From Capsaspora owczarzaki ATCC 30864 (taxonomy: Eukaryota > Opisthokonta > Filasterea): DNA of 64,000 bases. The translations under genes and the position numbers were made by a program. Where the stretch lies: the NCBI RefSeq assembly GCF_000151315.2, contig NW_011887293.1, positions 1,970,205 to 2,034,204 on the forward strand, given 5' to 3'. Every line of letters starts with the position of its first letter. Within the stretch, counting starts at the first letter, position 1. A model generated the notes under the pieces. That model was not told where the DNA came from. It did not search any database and saw nothing but the letters and a program-made list of their open reading frames with translations. This document shows positions 24,515-35,163 of this stretch, in pieces.

Positions 24515-25266
24515 ATGAGCGCACCGATCCGTCGCAAGTTGGTCGTCGTGGGTGATGGTGCCTGCGGCAAGACCTGTCTCCTTATCGTCTTCTCCAAGGA
24601 CCAGTTCCCCGAGGTAACAATCGCACGACGCCGATGGGCATTCATTGAAACAGCCCTTTTGCACTTTTTTTTTTCTTTTGTCTCTGCCTTCTTTGCGTTT
24701 GTGGCTCATTTTCAATTGATCCTCGAATTTCTTTCTTTTTTTTTTCTTTTTTTCTTGTTTTTTTCCCTGCTCGCTCCATCCAGGTCTACGTCCCCACCGT
24801 CTTCGAGAACTATGTCGCCGATATTGTTGTCGACACTAAGGAAGTCGAGTTGGCCCTTTGGGATACCGCTGGCCAGGAAGATTACGACCGTCTTCGCCCC
24901 CTGTCGTACCCCGACACGAACGTCATTCTTATGTGCTTTGCGATCGACTCGCCCGACTCGCTCGAGAACATCCCCGAGAAGTGGGTCCCTGAGGTGCACC
25001 ACTTCTGCCCCGGCATCCCGTTCGTCCTTGTTGGCTGCAAGAAGGATTTGCGCAACGACGAGGACACCATCCGAGAACTTGCCAAGATGAAGCAGAAGCC
25101 CGTCACACAGGAGGAGGGCATGGCCATGGCAGAGCGCATCAAGGCCTACCAATACATTGAGTGCTCGGCAAAGAACAAGGAGAACGTCCGAGAGGTGTTT
25201 GAGACTGCCACCCGTGCCGCTCTTATGGTCAAGGGCAAGAAGAACAAGCGATGCCTGATCCTCTAA
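24515..25266 (+). CDS. RHOA: RhoA-type small GTPase
   Basis: Two exons, 24515-24613 and 24784-25266, phase 0; 193 aa as in human RhoA. All G motifs are intact: P-loop GDGACGKT, switch [14 protein letters not shown] (with the Thr and effector residues), switch [25 protein letters not shown] in place of the usual NKKD-type box (RhoA has GNKKDL), and ECSAKN. The Rho-specific insert ([19 protein letters not shown]) is present. The tail [11 protein letters not shown] has a polybasic stretch and a CAAX box ending in Leu, predicting geranylgeranylation and membrane attachment. Codon use is strongly C-ending, which suggests high expression. Confidence 0.97.
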
Positions 25267-25640
25267 ACAGCCAAAAAACAAAAAATTCTTCCCGATAACC
25301 AAAGAAACGAAAATACCCCCAAGCACGATTTGAAGAGAAGAAAAAAAAAACCAAACGAAGCAGTTTTTTTGCGTTTGTTGAACGAGACTGTCTTTTTGTT
25401 TGCTTGATCTTTTTTTCATTCGTGTTTGTTATGTGAATGTTGTAATGTTGTGTTTATGTGGTTTTATAAAAACAAAAAAATTGCCAGCCCAACTCTGGAG
25501 GTGTTCATTCAATGAATTGAAAAAAAAAAAAAAAAAAAAAGCAGAGTTCATGCAACACATTCTCTAATTCGTACAAATGCTCATTTTGGCAGACACCGTT
25601 CAACGACATACACAAACAAAGAACCCGGGAGAAGCAACTG
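25267..25640. other. Convergent 3' region RHO1/TMEM120
   Basis: 374 bp between two stop codons, A-rich with a 20-A run at 25520-25540. It holds the 3' UTRs of both genes; nothing else was seen. Confidence 0.6.
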
Positions 25641-27276
25641 TTATGCCGAAGCTGGGTGCTTCTTTGCCTTGTGGACGAGCGTGCGCATCAAGGTGATGAA
25701 ATTGCCAGAGGCAAGCACAATAAAAATAACGGCCAGCGCCGAAGGATGCCACTCAAGGCAGCGGGGATCCATGGTGATCTCGTACAGGGTGTACGCGTTG
25801 TAGACTTGGAAGCCCTAGAGGTTGTAGAATGACACAAATGCAAGATTGAGGGGCAACGCTCGAAAAAAAAAAAACCAACAAAAAACAACTTTGGCTTGTC
25901 CTCCTTACATGTCCAATCATCAGCATCACGACGAGATACGTCAATCCACGCGAAGACATTTCCGCGGTGACCTCCATGGCGTCCGTCTTGCCAAGGGCAC
26001 GAAGCATGTACAAGCGGGAGGTTTGGTAGCGGAACTGGATGAATTGGAGCACACCAACGTAAATCGTAAAAATGTGGAACTGGGTTCGGAAGGCCTGGTA
26101 CGCAAAGCCGTCTGGCCAGATGAGCAGCATGGCCGTGAGCACGACGCTAATGTAGTGGTGCCAGAGATACCAGTTCCGGATGCGCGAGCCGTTTGCAATC
26201 AAAATGTGCTCGCGCAAAGTGGCCGTGCAGTAAAACCAGACAATCAAGCAGTGCAGCAGGGCCTCCACGAAGCGGAACGGCAGCAGTGTGAGGTTGAGCA
26301 ACGAGATGAGCACAGTGATCATGGTCATGCGCGCCTTGAACTTTTCGTAATCCTCCTTGTACTTGAAGCGATCGCCCATCTTTGGGAGGGTCATATTCAC
26401 GTCTCCCAGCACGAGTCCGAGCAGCACCCTGGCAAAAATTCGACAAGAGCGTTTTAAAAAGAGTTGTTAGTCCCCCAAGAGCATGTTGGCCAAACGAGTT
26501 TGAGCTGACAAGATTGACAAAAAGCAGCAAAAAGCAAAATACAAAAAGGTTGCTTTTTTTTTTTTTTTTTTTGAATCCCAGCGATCCGAATCCCAGGCCT
26601 CTTCCCGCTCCCTCCCTCGTCCAAACAGACCCAGAAGAGCTCCGATCGAATCGAAAACGCCCACTTACGACTTCTTCTGTGGGAAGGAGACCTCCATGCG
26701 GGAGAGCTGGCTCTTCTGCTCGGCCGTTTCGCGCTCGAGCTCGGTTCGCTCCTGGTCTGTCAGTCCCGCTGGCTTGCGTTTCGCCATGTCCAGCAGCTCG
26801 CCGATCGCCTTCTTTTGCGCTCCAATGCTCTTCACGCAGTCGTCCTGCGCAGTGAACATGGTCTTGGACGCCGCCTTAAAGTTGGCAAAGCTCGTCTAGT
26901 GTTGTTATCCAAAATTTCGCATTGCAAGTGAGATGATGATAGCCCAGCCACTCAACGAGGGGGGGGGCAGGCACGGCTCCCAGCGCTTTGAACGATGGAT
27001 GCTCGATGAATACGACAAGGTTGTGATGAGTGTCAACGCTCCAGTGAGCGTCCCTCTCTGTCTCTGTCGATGGCTTCTAGAGAACAGCGGCAGCAGCATC
27101 CAACTCTCGATTGCCCCTCGCTCTTTGTCGCCTCTCCTTCCATCGTGGCCGGTCGATGGATTGCATGTGAATGCAGCTGGTACGCAAGCTGTGAGTGTTG
27201 TGTTTGAGTTTACCTCAATGTTGCGAAAGCTCGTTTGCAGCGACGCGCGCTCCTTTCGCACCTCCTCTGCTGACAT
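25641..27276 (-). CDS. TMEM120: TMEM120 (TACAN family) multi-pass membrane protein
   Basis: Four exons on the minus strand: 27276-27214, 26895-26669, 26428-25909, 25814-25641; 327 aa against 343 in human. An N-terminal coiled coil (residues about 1-95, with TDQERTELERETAEQ) leads into FPQKKS and LVLGDVNMTLPKMGDRFKYK, equivalent to LVLGNVNVTLL in human. Six hydrophobic segments follow, with conserved YEKFKARMT, HILIANGSRIRNWYLWHHY, WPDGFAYQAFRTQF and a C-terminal GFQVYNAYTLYE block. Vertebrate TMEM120A/B sit in the nuclear envelope and ER, have a fold like ELOVL fatty-acid elongases and bind coenzyme A; TMEM120A was also proposed as a mechanosensor. Those roles are family knowledge. Confidence 0.94.
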
Positions 27277-27425
27277 TGGTTTTTGCGCAGTGAGATAGTG
27301 AGATGGAGGGATTAAATGAAATAAAAATAAGAAAATGGACTGATTGTCGTGGTGTGGTCTGACAGAAATAGGTCGAGTATCGAAATCAGAAATTACATTA
27401 GAAATACAGCAAGCAATGATGAGGG

Positions 27426-28730
27426 TCATCGGAAACCACCAGCAAAAGCCGATGGGCGAGTCACATCGTGGAAGTATGTCTCGATATCATCATCGTCGTC
27501 GTCGTCACCTCCATCATCGGGGTAGTCATCGTCGCTATCAAACTCATCGTCGTTCTCGTCCACATCATCATCGTCGTCCTGATCATCGTCCTCGTCTGGG
27601 TCGCGGTACATGGCGTCATTTCGAGGCCGACTTGCTTTGGTTTGCAACGAACGAGCAGCCGATGCGTGGCCGGATACAGGGGTTATGGTGGAGGGGCTGC
27701 CTCGTTGGGCAAACATTTTGTCATGCGATGCACCAAGCGTCAGAGCGCCCGCTTTGGCTCGCACGGGCTGTACTTTGGCCGCTGCCTGCCGCTGCAAGAG
27801 CTCTTGCTGTAGTTGGAGCTCGTGTTGGTGCTGGAGCATTGCGAGGGACGATTCAAGCGACAATGCATGTACTTGCGGTCGACCAGGCGCCTGTGCGTGT
27901 GCGATAGCTCGGCGCCCGAGTCGTGCCTGGCGCTCTCCCTCGACAATAACACTCTGGTCGCTACGATCTGGCTCGTTGTGTGCATCGAGCACGCGCGGCA
28001 TTGTGAGCGAACGCGCTTCCGCCGCACGAGCGCTGAGCTGTGTCGGTTGTTCTCGTGGTGGCTGTGGCGGACCCTTCTGCACGTTCGGGTCAGATGGTAA
28101 CATACTTGCAGCACCATGGTCGGGGTTTGACAACTCTGGTACTGTTGGTACTGTGGGTTGGAGCTCGACGCCAGCCATGAGCGTCACGACGTCGTCCAAA
28201 CTCTGGCGGAAGGCACTCTCGCGCTCCAGCAGCTGCAACCGCTCCAGAATCGGTGCGCGCTTCTCTGCAGGCAATGCTTCCATGATGGAGCGCGATCGAG
28301 CGAGTGCCCGCTGGCGATCCAGCGCGTCCTTGAGCTCGGCGTCCGACAGCGCGGCAAAGCGACGCTCGCTGCTGTTCGTCGCGGTCTGCCGCTGCTGTTG
28401 TGGCTGTTGTGGCTGCTGTTGTAGCTGCTGTTTGGTTCCAACACTGGCATCGAGCTGTATGACTTTGGCGATGGACGCAGGCAGCATCGGCAGGACTGGG
28501 CTCGTGAACATTGGCGTTCCGCGCTGGTACGTGCTCTTGTGCAGCACTGCGCGTGGCCTGCGCTGTTGCTCTTGGAGCGCCACAGAAGGGTCGCTGCTCG
28601 TGGCTTGCTGCGGCTGCAGCGCGGCGTCGTCGGTCATATCCACAGAGTCTTGTTTGAGCAAGCCAGAAAAAATGGAAGACTGAGACTGAGACTGAGACTG
28701 AGACTCGGATTCAACATCTGAGCAATGCAT
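27426..28730 (-). CDS. POLR2M: POLR2M/Gdown1, RNA polymerase II-associated subunit
   Basis: Single exon, 434 aa, starting at the ATG at 28730. Three blocks match vertebrate Gdown1 in the right order. First, a helical segment LSDAELKDALDRQRALARS with ALPAEKRAPILERLQLLE corresponds to human LVELREMLKRQERLL and LPDKGKKIFDSFAKLKAAI. Second, ALSLESSLAMLQHQHELQLQ corresponds to [20 protein letters not shown], near the Pol II-binding and inhibitory region. Third, the acidic tail with MYRDPDEDDD matches the YREVRDEDDDW end. Gdown1 binds Pol II, competes with TFIIF and makes it Mediator-dependent. The remaining sequence is low-complexity (SQ repeats, poly-Gln, poly-Asp). The acidic tail is much longer than in animals. 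Confidence 0.8.
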   Translation of the reverse strand: MHCSDVESESQSQSQSQSSIFSGLLKQDSVDMTDDAALQPQQATSSDPSVALQEQQRRPRAVLHKSTYQRGTPMFTSPVLPMLPASIAKVIQLDASVGTKQQLQQQPQQPQQQRQTATNSSERRFAALSDAELKDALDRQRALARSRSIMEALPAEKRAPILERLQLLERESAFRQSLDDVVTLMAGVELQPTVPTVPELSNPDHGAASMLPSDPNVQKGPPQPPREQPTQLSARAAEARSLTMPRVLDAHNEPDRSDQSVIVEGERQARLGRRAIAHAQAPGRPQVHALSLESSLAMLQHQHELQLQQELLQRQAAAKVQPVRAKAGALTLGASHDKMFAQRGSPSTITPVSGHASAARSLQTKASRPRNDAMYRDPDEDDDQDDDDDVDENDDEFDSDDDYPDDGGDDDDDDDIETYFHDVTRPSAFAGGFR

Positions 28731-29086
28731 GTCAAATACAACAGCACTGCTACTGTGCGAGACTTGAGATTTGAGCTCGAATCGCGCGTCCAATCAACAA
28801 AGCCAGAGGGATTCGGATTGATTCGTTTTTACCTCTTGTCGGGCTCTACTGCACCACTTCCTTCACCATCCAGCACTCAAAACATTGAGTGATTGACTTT
28901 ATTGTCAATCCCAGTGATCATTTGTCTGAGGAGAGAGCGGGTTTTGTCTCTACTCTGCAGCCATCCCTTTCCATCCATTGATCCATCCACTCAACCATTG
29001 TCTTCTGCTGATCAGTGTCTCAATAGTTAGTGTTTTTCATTTTCATTTTCCGCTTTGGAGCTCATTCCTCAGTTTTTTTCATAATC
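28731..29086. other. Divergent promoter region POLR2M/TUFM
   Basis: 356 bp between two divergent start codons. No repeat, RNA gene or motif was recognised beyond general pyrimidine richness towards TUFM. Confidence 0.6.
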
Positions 29087-31240
29087 ATGCTCGGTCGTGC
29101 TGTTGGCGTCGTCCTGCGTGGAGTGGCTTCGTCCATTGCCTCTGCTTCTTCTTCTTCTTCTTTGCCCTCTGTCTCTTGCGCTGTACGTCCTCGTCTCGCC
29201 CTGCTTTTCTTTGTTTTTGCAAATCTGTGCAAAACCCCCTCAACCCCAACCCCAAACCCCGTTCTCGTCGTTTCGTCCCTCTTTCAAATCGCTTCAATCT
29301 CTCGGTTCTCTGCTCTTGTCTTCGCTTTGATCGATTCCACATGCTTTTTTTTTTTTTTTTTTTTTTTTTGGCTCTTTTTTTTTTTTTTTTCTATTGATTT
29401 TCCATTGCAAATAACGACCAAAACTCACTTTGAAAATTGCTTCTTCTTCTTCTTCTTCTTCTTTGTTCTTTTCATTGTTTCTGCTCTGCTTTTCTGCTGC
29501 GATCGACTTTGAACAACTCTGATTAGATCCGCAAGTCCGCGATGCCGTCCTCCGTTGGTACGTCTGAAGCAGAAAACACTGCTCAAAAAAAAAAAAAAAA
29601 AAAAAAAAAAAAAGCCAATGCAAAAGCCAAGACAGGCCAAGTGCTTTTGTCCATGTGCTGATGGGTCGAGATCAGCACTTCCATCGAGCACTTCCCGCAG
29701 CTCATCGCGTTCGCTTCCATTTCAACATGCCCCCACACTCGGTTTTCTGGGGAGCGGGAGAAGGCGGGGGCGGGGAGGAAGGGGCAATGTGTGTGTGTGT
29801 GTGAAGCATGGCCCGCTCTCAACCATTCACATCGATCCGTACCATGATCGGACTGCTCAACATCTCAACGTTGCTCACTAAATTTTGCTTGCGACAGCTC
29901 GCACCCAAGTTCGTGGCATGGCTGAGGTCTTTAGCCGTGCAAAGCCCCACTGCAACATTGGCACCATTGGCCACGTCGATCACGGCAAGACTTCCCTCAC
30001 TGCCGCCATCACCAAGGGTAAGGAATAGAGAAGATAGACGAGGCGCCGTTTTGGTTGTATGGTTTGTCTTGTTGTTTTGGGGAGACGTCCATCTCACTCG
30101 CAAATTTTCCCCTTCCCCCCCCCCGCCCCTGTCATCCTCCTGCCACATCTAGTCCTCGCCGAAACGGGCCAGGCCAAGTACAAGGCGTACGGCGATATTG
30201 ACAACGCGCCCGAAGAGAAGGCTCGCGGCATCACCATCGCCACCGCCCACGTCGAGTACGAGACGGCCAAGCGCCACTACGGCCACGTTGACTGCCCCGG
30301 TCACGCCGATTACATCAAGAACATGATCACTGGTGCTGCCCAGATGGACGGCGCCATCCTCGTCGTTGCCGGCACGGACGGCCAGATGCCCCAGACCCGC
30401 GAGCACCTTCTGCTCGCCAAGCAGGTCGGCGTCAAGGCCCTGGTTGTTTACATTAACAAGGCCGACGCTGTCGCCGAAAAGGACCAGCTCGAGCTTGTCG
30501 AGATGGAGATGCGTGAGATTCTGAACGAGTACAAGTTTGATGGTGACAACACCCCGATCATCATTGGCTCGGCCCTGTGCGCCCTGGAAGACCGTGAGCC
30601 CGAGCTCGGCCGCCAGTCCATCCTCAAGCTTCTTGATGCCGTCGATAACTTTATTCCCCAGCCCTCCCGTGACCTTGACAAGCCCTTCCTCATGTCCATC
30701 GAAGACGTCTTCTCCATTGGTGGCCGCGGCACCGTCGCCACTGGCCGTGTCGAGCGTGGCATTGTCAACAAGGGCGATGAAGTTGAGATTGTTGGCTTTG
30801 GCACCACCCCGATCAAGACGACCGTGACCGGCCTCGAAATGTTCCACAAGCAGCTCGAGCGCGGCGAGGCGGGCGACAACCTCGGCGCTCTCCTCCGTGG
30901 CGTCAAGCGCGAGGACCTCCGTCGTGGCCACATGATCTGCGCCCCTGGCACCCTCAAGGCCTACTCCAAGGTCGAGGCTGAGCTGTACATTCTGACTGCC
31001 AAGGAGGGTGGCCGCCACACCCACGTTGCCAACGGCTACCGCCCCCAGATGTTCTTCCGCACCTGCGACGTCACCTGCGTCGTCACCCTCAAGAACGGCG
31101 ACATGGCCATGCCCGGCGACAACGCCACCATCCTTCTGGACATTGTCTCGCCCGTTGCCATCGAGCAAGGTCTCCGCTTCACCCTCCGCGAGGGCCACAA
31201 GACCATCGGCACCGGTGTCGTCTCCAAGATCATCTCCTAA
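29087..31240 (+). CDS. TUFM: Mitochondrial translation elongation factor Tu
   Basis: Four exons: 29087-29182, 29527-29557, 29898-30017, 30153-31240; phases agree, 444 aa (human 452). The first 50 residues are a Ser/Arg/Ala-rich mitochondrial presequence ([20 protein letters not shown]). The GTPase motifs are all present: [28 protein letters not shown] and SAL. Domains 2 and 3 follow with [14 protein letters not shown] and a C-terminal GTGVVSKII. The bacterial-type organisation and the presequence mark it as organellar EF-Tu, which delivers aminoacyl-tRNA to mitochondrial ribosomes. Codons are strongly C-ending. A 31-nt exon (29527-29557) and a T-rich 344-nt first intron are notable. An AATAAA lies about 90 bp after the stop. 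Confidence 0.97.
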
Positions 31241-31511
31241 GCATGTTGCTTTCTGCTTTGTCTCTGTTTCCCCCGTGTGCTAGAGACAACGTGAATGCTT
31301 TTCTTTTTTGAGTTCCTCAGCCAAAAAGGAAATAAATAATCTCGAGTCACCGATTTTTGTCGTTCGTTGCGTATCAGGGGCTGCTCAAGTTGTGTTTGCA
31401 ACCCGGGGAGAAACGTTCTTTGACAAGAGGAATCGAAAATAACGACAACACAACAAAACATAACAGCGATAAAATTCACAAACCAAAAAAAAAAAAAAAA
31501 AAAAAACAGCT

Positions 31512-32375
31512 CTAGATGCACACGTTCGGGCCATCTGTCTTCCAGAAGCACTTTGTGTAATCCAAGTCATCTGAATGTGCTTGGACGAGGAGCTTGATCT
31601 TTGCAAACAAACCGCCGACAAAATGAGCATGAGTTTGACGTTTTTGGCATCATCTTCGCTTTCACCAACTCCTCGACTCACTTGCACTGGCGGCTCAAGA
31701 CCATATTTTTGTGCTCGCTCCCATCGCTCAAGTCGCGTAATGCCGATGGCAGGACCGTACTCGCTATCCAAGTCGAACGCCTTCAGCAGCTCGAGTTGTT
31801 GCTCACGCGAAGTTGCGTCTAAGTCGTCGTCCAGCACTGCTCCAAGGCAGACAAAACAAATATGTCCATGAGCATAAAAAGCAATTCGCATCAAGTCAAA
31901 TGGAGGTGTGTTTGTGATGCGTGAACTGCTGTCAAAATCCCAAAAACAGAATCAAAATGTTCGGCGTTTTGAAACAAGTTTGAACAAAACGTTTTTTTGA
32001 AACAACCTTTTTTTTTTTTTCTTTTTTTTTTTTTTTGAATTATTTTTCTGCAACTTGCGGCGAGCTTGCACTTTGGAACGCAAGCGACCTGCTCTGCTCT
32101 ATTCCATTGAGGCGGTGCTGCCTTAAAGGAGACCCTCGCAGCAGCTGAGGTATTTTGACAACGTCGTGGCGGTGCTGGTGACGAGAGGCGAGATGAAAGC
32201 GCGATGATGCGCGCGTTTTACCCTCGATGACTTGTCGGCTTTTCGCGTTCGCCTTGATGCTCTCGCCCACGTGGCCAGCGGCCACCGAGGGGCGTGTCTT
32301 GCTGAATGCAGTGTCGATGCGCACGTTCGCTTTAGCGGCGGGCGAGGTCGTCGAGCGGCGGGAGCGTGTCGACAT
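31512..32375 (-). CDS. POLD4: DNA polymerase delta subunit 4 (p12)
   Basis: Three exons on the minus strand: 32375-32222, 31836-31682, 31598-31512; 131 aa against 107 in human. The core is unmistakable: REQQLELLKAFDLDSEYGPA, then ITRLERWERAQKYGLEPP, matching human ELELLRQFDLAWQYGPCTGITRLQRW. The C-terminal exon (IKLLVQAHSDDLDYTKCFW) replaces the human VLKTHPGDPRFQCSLW segment. The N-terminal exon is basic, as expected for the PCNA-binding end, with NVRIDTAFSKTRP at the place of the human KRLITDSYP motif, so a PIP box is possible but degenerate. p12 stabilises Pol delta and is degraded on DNA damage in vertebrates. Confidence 0.92.
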
Positions 32376-32390
32376 CCGAGAGTTGGTGAC

Positions 32391-32427
32391 GGTTTAGGGT
32401 TTTTAGGGTTTTTAGGGTTAGGGTTAA
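32391..32427 (-). promoter_or_regulatory. Telomere-like repeat/telo-box array at the POLD4 promoter
   Basis: Plus strand reads GGTTTAGGGTTTTTAGGG, another TTTTTAGGG, then TTAGGGTTA. On the POLD4 coding strand this is AACCCTAACCCTAAAAACCC and related units, starting 16 bp upstream of the POLD4 ATG. The array is short and degenerate, so it is not a chromosome end. AAACCCTAA is a known promoter element (telo box) of growth and replication genes in plants; a similar use here is inference. Confidence 0.55.
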
Positions 32428-33329
32428 ATGGACTGCTCGTCACATTTGGCTCGATCTCGAGTGCGTGCGATGATTTTTATTATCATGGCTGGGACAATTG
32501 CAAGCTTGAGCATGTATATTAACGAGAGAGACTAACGGATCCACGCAGAATAGCGCAGATGAAAATTCTCACTTGCTTTGCGCTTTCCTTTTTTCACCCC
32601 CCTTCCTACAATTGAGCGCAACTGTTCTTTACCTTGATAAACCTGGTTCCTTCTTATTCTCTCAACCTCTCTCTCAGTCTTTGTTCTGTGGCAAGCGAAC
32701 TGTACGTCATTCACTGACTTGTGTTTTTCTCTTTTTTTTTTTTCTTTTTTTTTCAAAGTCGTTTCCGTGCAGCTTTTTTTTTTTTTTTTTTTGCTCCTTG
32801 TTTTTTCGCTTCCCCCGTCGAACAGCTCGCTCTGCGACCGCCGTTGTGGATGTACCATGCACTGCGCTATGTCTGCCAAACGGGCGATTGCGCTGGTTGC
32901 TTCCTCGCGCTGCAGCAACCAAACAGAGTCTTCACAAAAAAAAAAAAAAACCGGGTTGTCGTTCAAGTCGTCCTTCCTTCCTCGCTCTTCCTCGGCCGGC
33001 GTTCTCGGCTTGGTGGTGCCAAGAATGGTGCAAGATCAGCACCAATGCTATTGGGGTCGCGGCCGCTTGCTTTGAGCCGAATTGCGCTCGACAAAGGGGG
33101 AATTCGGAAAAAAAAAAAAAAAAAAAAGAAGGAAGGGCCAGCTGACTGTTCACACTGCCTCAATGCTGGTGCAGAGAGGTGGTGTTTGGAGTCGGTCTTC
33201 GCGCGTCGTGCCTGAGACAAAGTGGAAGGGTTTGTGGGGTATTGGTTGGGTGGGGTCGGGGTGGAGAGGGCGGTTGACGCTCGTGATTCAAGCACTCACC
33301 TCACCATGCATGAATGACCTGTACCCGTC
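32428..33329. other. Divergent region POLD4/alpha-SNAP
   Basis: About 900 bp with several poly-T and poly-A runs (32731-32752, 32775-32792, 32936-32950, 33108-33127). No gene was recognised. Acceptor-like and donor-like sites in the T-rich part fit 5'-UTR introns of alpha-SNAP but cannot be fixed. Confidence 0.5.
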
Positions 33330-34737
33330 ATGGTTAGACCAACAATGGGCGACGACAAGGCACGCGAGCTGATCGCTCAGGCGGAAAAGAAGCTCAAGTC
33401 GACCGGAGGATTCTTTGGCAACCTGATGGGCAGCAACAATGTCAAGTACGAGGAGGCTGTCGAGCTGTACAAGCTTGCTGCCAACCAGTACAAGATGGTC
33501 AAGAAGTGTAAGTCTGGTGGGATGTGGTGTGGGACCTTTGGAGGAGGCGTTCCTCTTGTGTCGTTTGTTGGAAAGGGAAAAGGCTCACACTGAACTTGTT
33601 GGACCTTTTTTTGCAGGGAAAGAGGCCGGCGATGCTTTTGTCGAATGCGCCAAGCTCTCTATCAAGCTCGAGTCCAAGCACGACGCTGCAGCTCACTATG
33701 TCGATGCTTCGACATGCTACAAGAAGACTAGTGCGGCCGGTAAGCATTTTCGACCTTGTCGAGCGTTCCGTTTCTCCGTCGCTCTTCTTTGCCCGAAAAC
33801 TCATCTCGCTCGCCCTTGCAATTTTTTTGTTTCGTTGTTGAATCGGATGACAGCTGCCGTCGCGGCATTGCGCTCGGCCACCGACATCTTCTGCGACATG
33901 GGCCGTCTGAGCATCGCTGCCAAGCAACAGCAGGCGATTGCCGAGGTCTACGAGACCGAGCTCGCCGACTTTGAGCAGGCCATCACCGCGTACGAGCAGG
34001 CTGCTGACTGGTTTGCCGGCGAAGAGAGCACTTCGTCTGCCACCAAGTGCCTGCTGAAGGTTGCCCAATTCTCTGCGCAGCTCGGCAAGTATCCTCGTGC
34101 CGCCGAAATTTACGAGCAGACTGGTCGTCAGTCCCTCGACAACAACCTTCTCAAGTACAGCGCCAAGGACTATTTCATGAAGGCATCCCTTTGCCAGCAA
34201 TGCACAGGAGTGAGTCTGGGTGGTTTTTTTTGTAAATGTGGTTTTTTTTTTTTGTTTTTTGTTTTTTGCCGACCCCTTTATGTGGCGCGAGTATGCTCAC
34301 CACTTCGTCTTCTTCTTCTTCTTGCAGGATTTGGTCAAGGCTCAAAACGCGCTCGAGTCGTACATGACCATGTATCCTGGCTTTGCTGATACCCGAGAAG
34401 GCAAATTCGTTTCGGTATGACATTGTTTTAGAAGCATGATGCTTTGGCTTGCTTTTTGTTGAAGTGCAATGCTGCCATCACATGCAACGTGTCAAACCGA
34501 GAATCTCATGCAAACCAATAATGACACTCACTCGGTTTTTTTTTTTTTTGGTTTTTTTTTTTTTTTTGGACGCAGGACCTCCTCAAGGCTCTCGAAACGT
34601 CGGACGCTGATGGATTCACCTCCATCGTTGCCGACTATGACTCGATTTCCCGCCTCGACCCTTGGCTGACGTCGATCTTGCTCGTCATCAAGCGACAAAT
34701 CACCTCTGGTGGCCAGACTGCTGAGCCGCTGTGTTAA
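33330..34737 (+). CDS. NAPA: Alpha-SNAP (NSF attachment protein)
   Basis: Five exons: 33330-33507, 33617-33739, 33854-34209, 34328-34414, 34576-34737; 301 aa (human 295). TPR-like helical hairpins are intact. The N-terminal loop with GGFFGNLM corresponds to the membrane-attaching FFSGLF of human alpha-SNAP. Conserved blocks include SKHDAAAHYVDASTCYKK, DMGRLSIAAKQQQAIAEVYE, GEESTSSATKCLLKVAQFSA and LLKYSAKDYFMKASLC. The C-terminus has YDSISRLDPWLTSILLVIKR, the NSF-stimulating end. The protein recruits NSF to SNARE complexes for disassembly. The ATG at 33345 is an alternative start four codons before the conserved region. Confidence 0.96.
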
Positions 34738-35163
34738 TTCACGCTTTGGTTTGTTTTGTTGGTTGTTTTGTGTTTGTTTGTTTTTTTGGTTGGATTCGAG
34801 TGTGGCGATTGCCGTCGAATGTAACAATAAGGGAGTCGTCGTTACTTTTCATGACCGACCTGTTGTTTCAAAACAATTTTGTGCACTCAAGCCATTGCTC
34901 CAATCCAAACTCCAAACACCCTCGCACTTTGCCACTCCGCTCATGAAACAGTCGGCAATAATGGAAAAAAAAAAAACTCGACAATGCACGTTGGGAACAA
35001 CCAAACTTGATGGCGATGGTTACACGACAGTAGCACAACGTCAAACACAATATTAAAACAAAAAACGGAAATCACGCAACAACTTGAGCTCCTTAGTTCA
35101 CAATCAAAAAAACGTACAAGAAGGGAGAAGAAAAAAAAAAGAGTCGCAAATGCCTGTTCGCAA
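34738..35163. other. Convergent 3' region alpha-SNAP/PLC-beta
   Basis: 426 bp between two stop codons; A-rich towards PLC-beta. It carries the 3' UTRs; nothing else was seen. Confidence 0.6.

Noticed and set aside
30149-31198. Long minus-strand frame opposite TUFM
   Set aside because: Produced by the strongly biased codons of EF-Tu on the other strand.
32391-32427. Chromosome end
   Set aside because: The telomere-like array is short, degenerate and flanked by normal genes on both sides.
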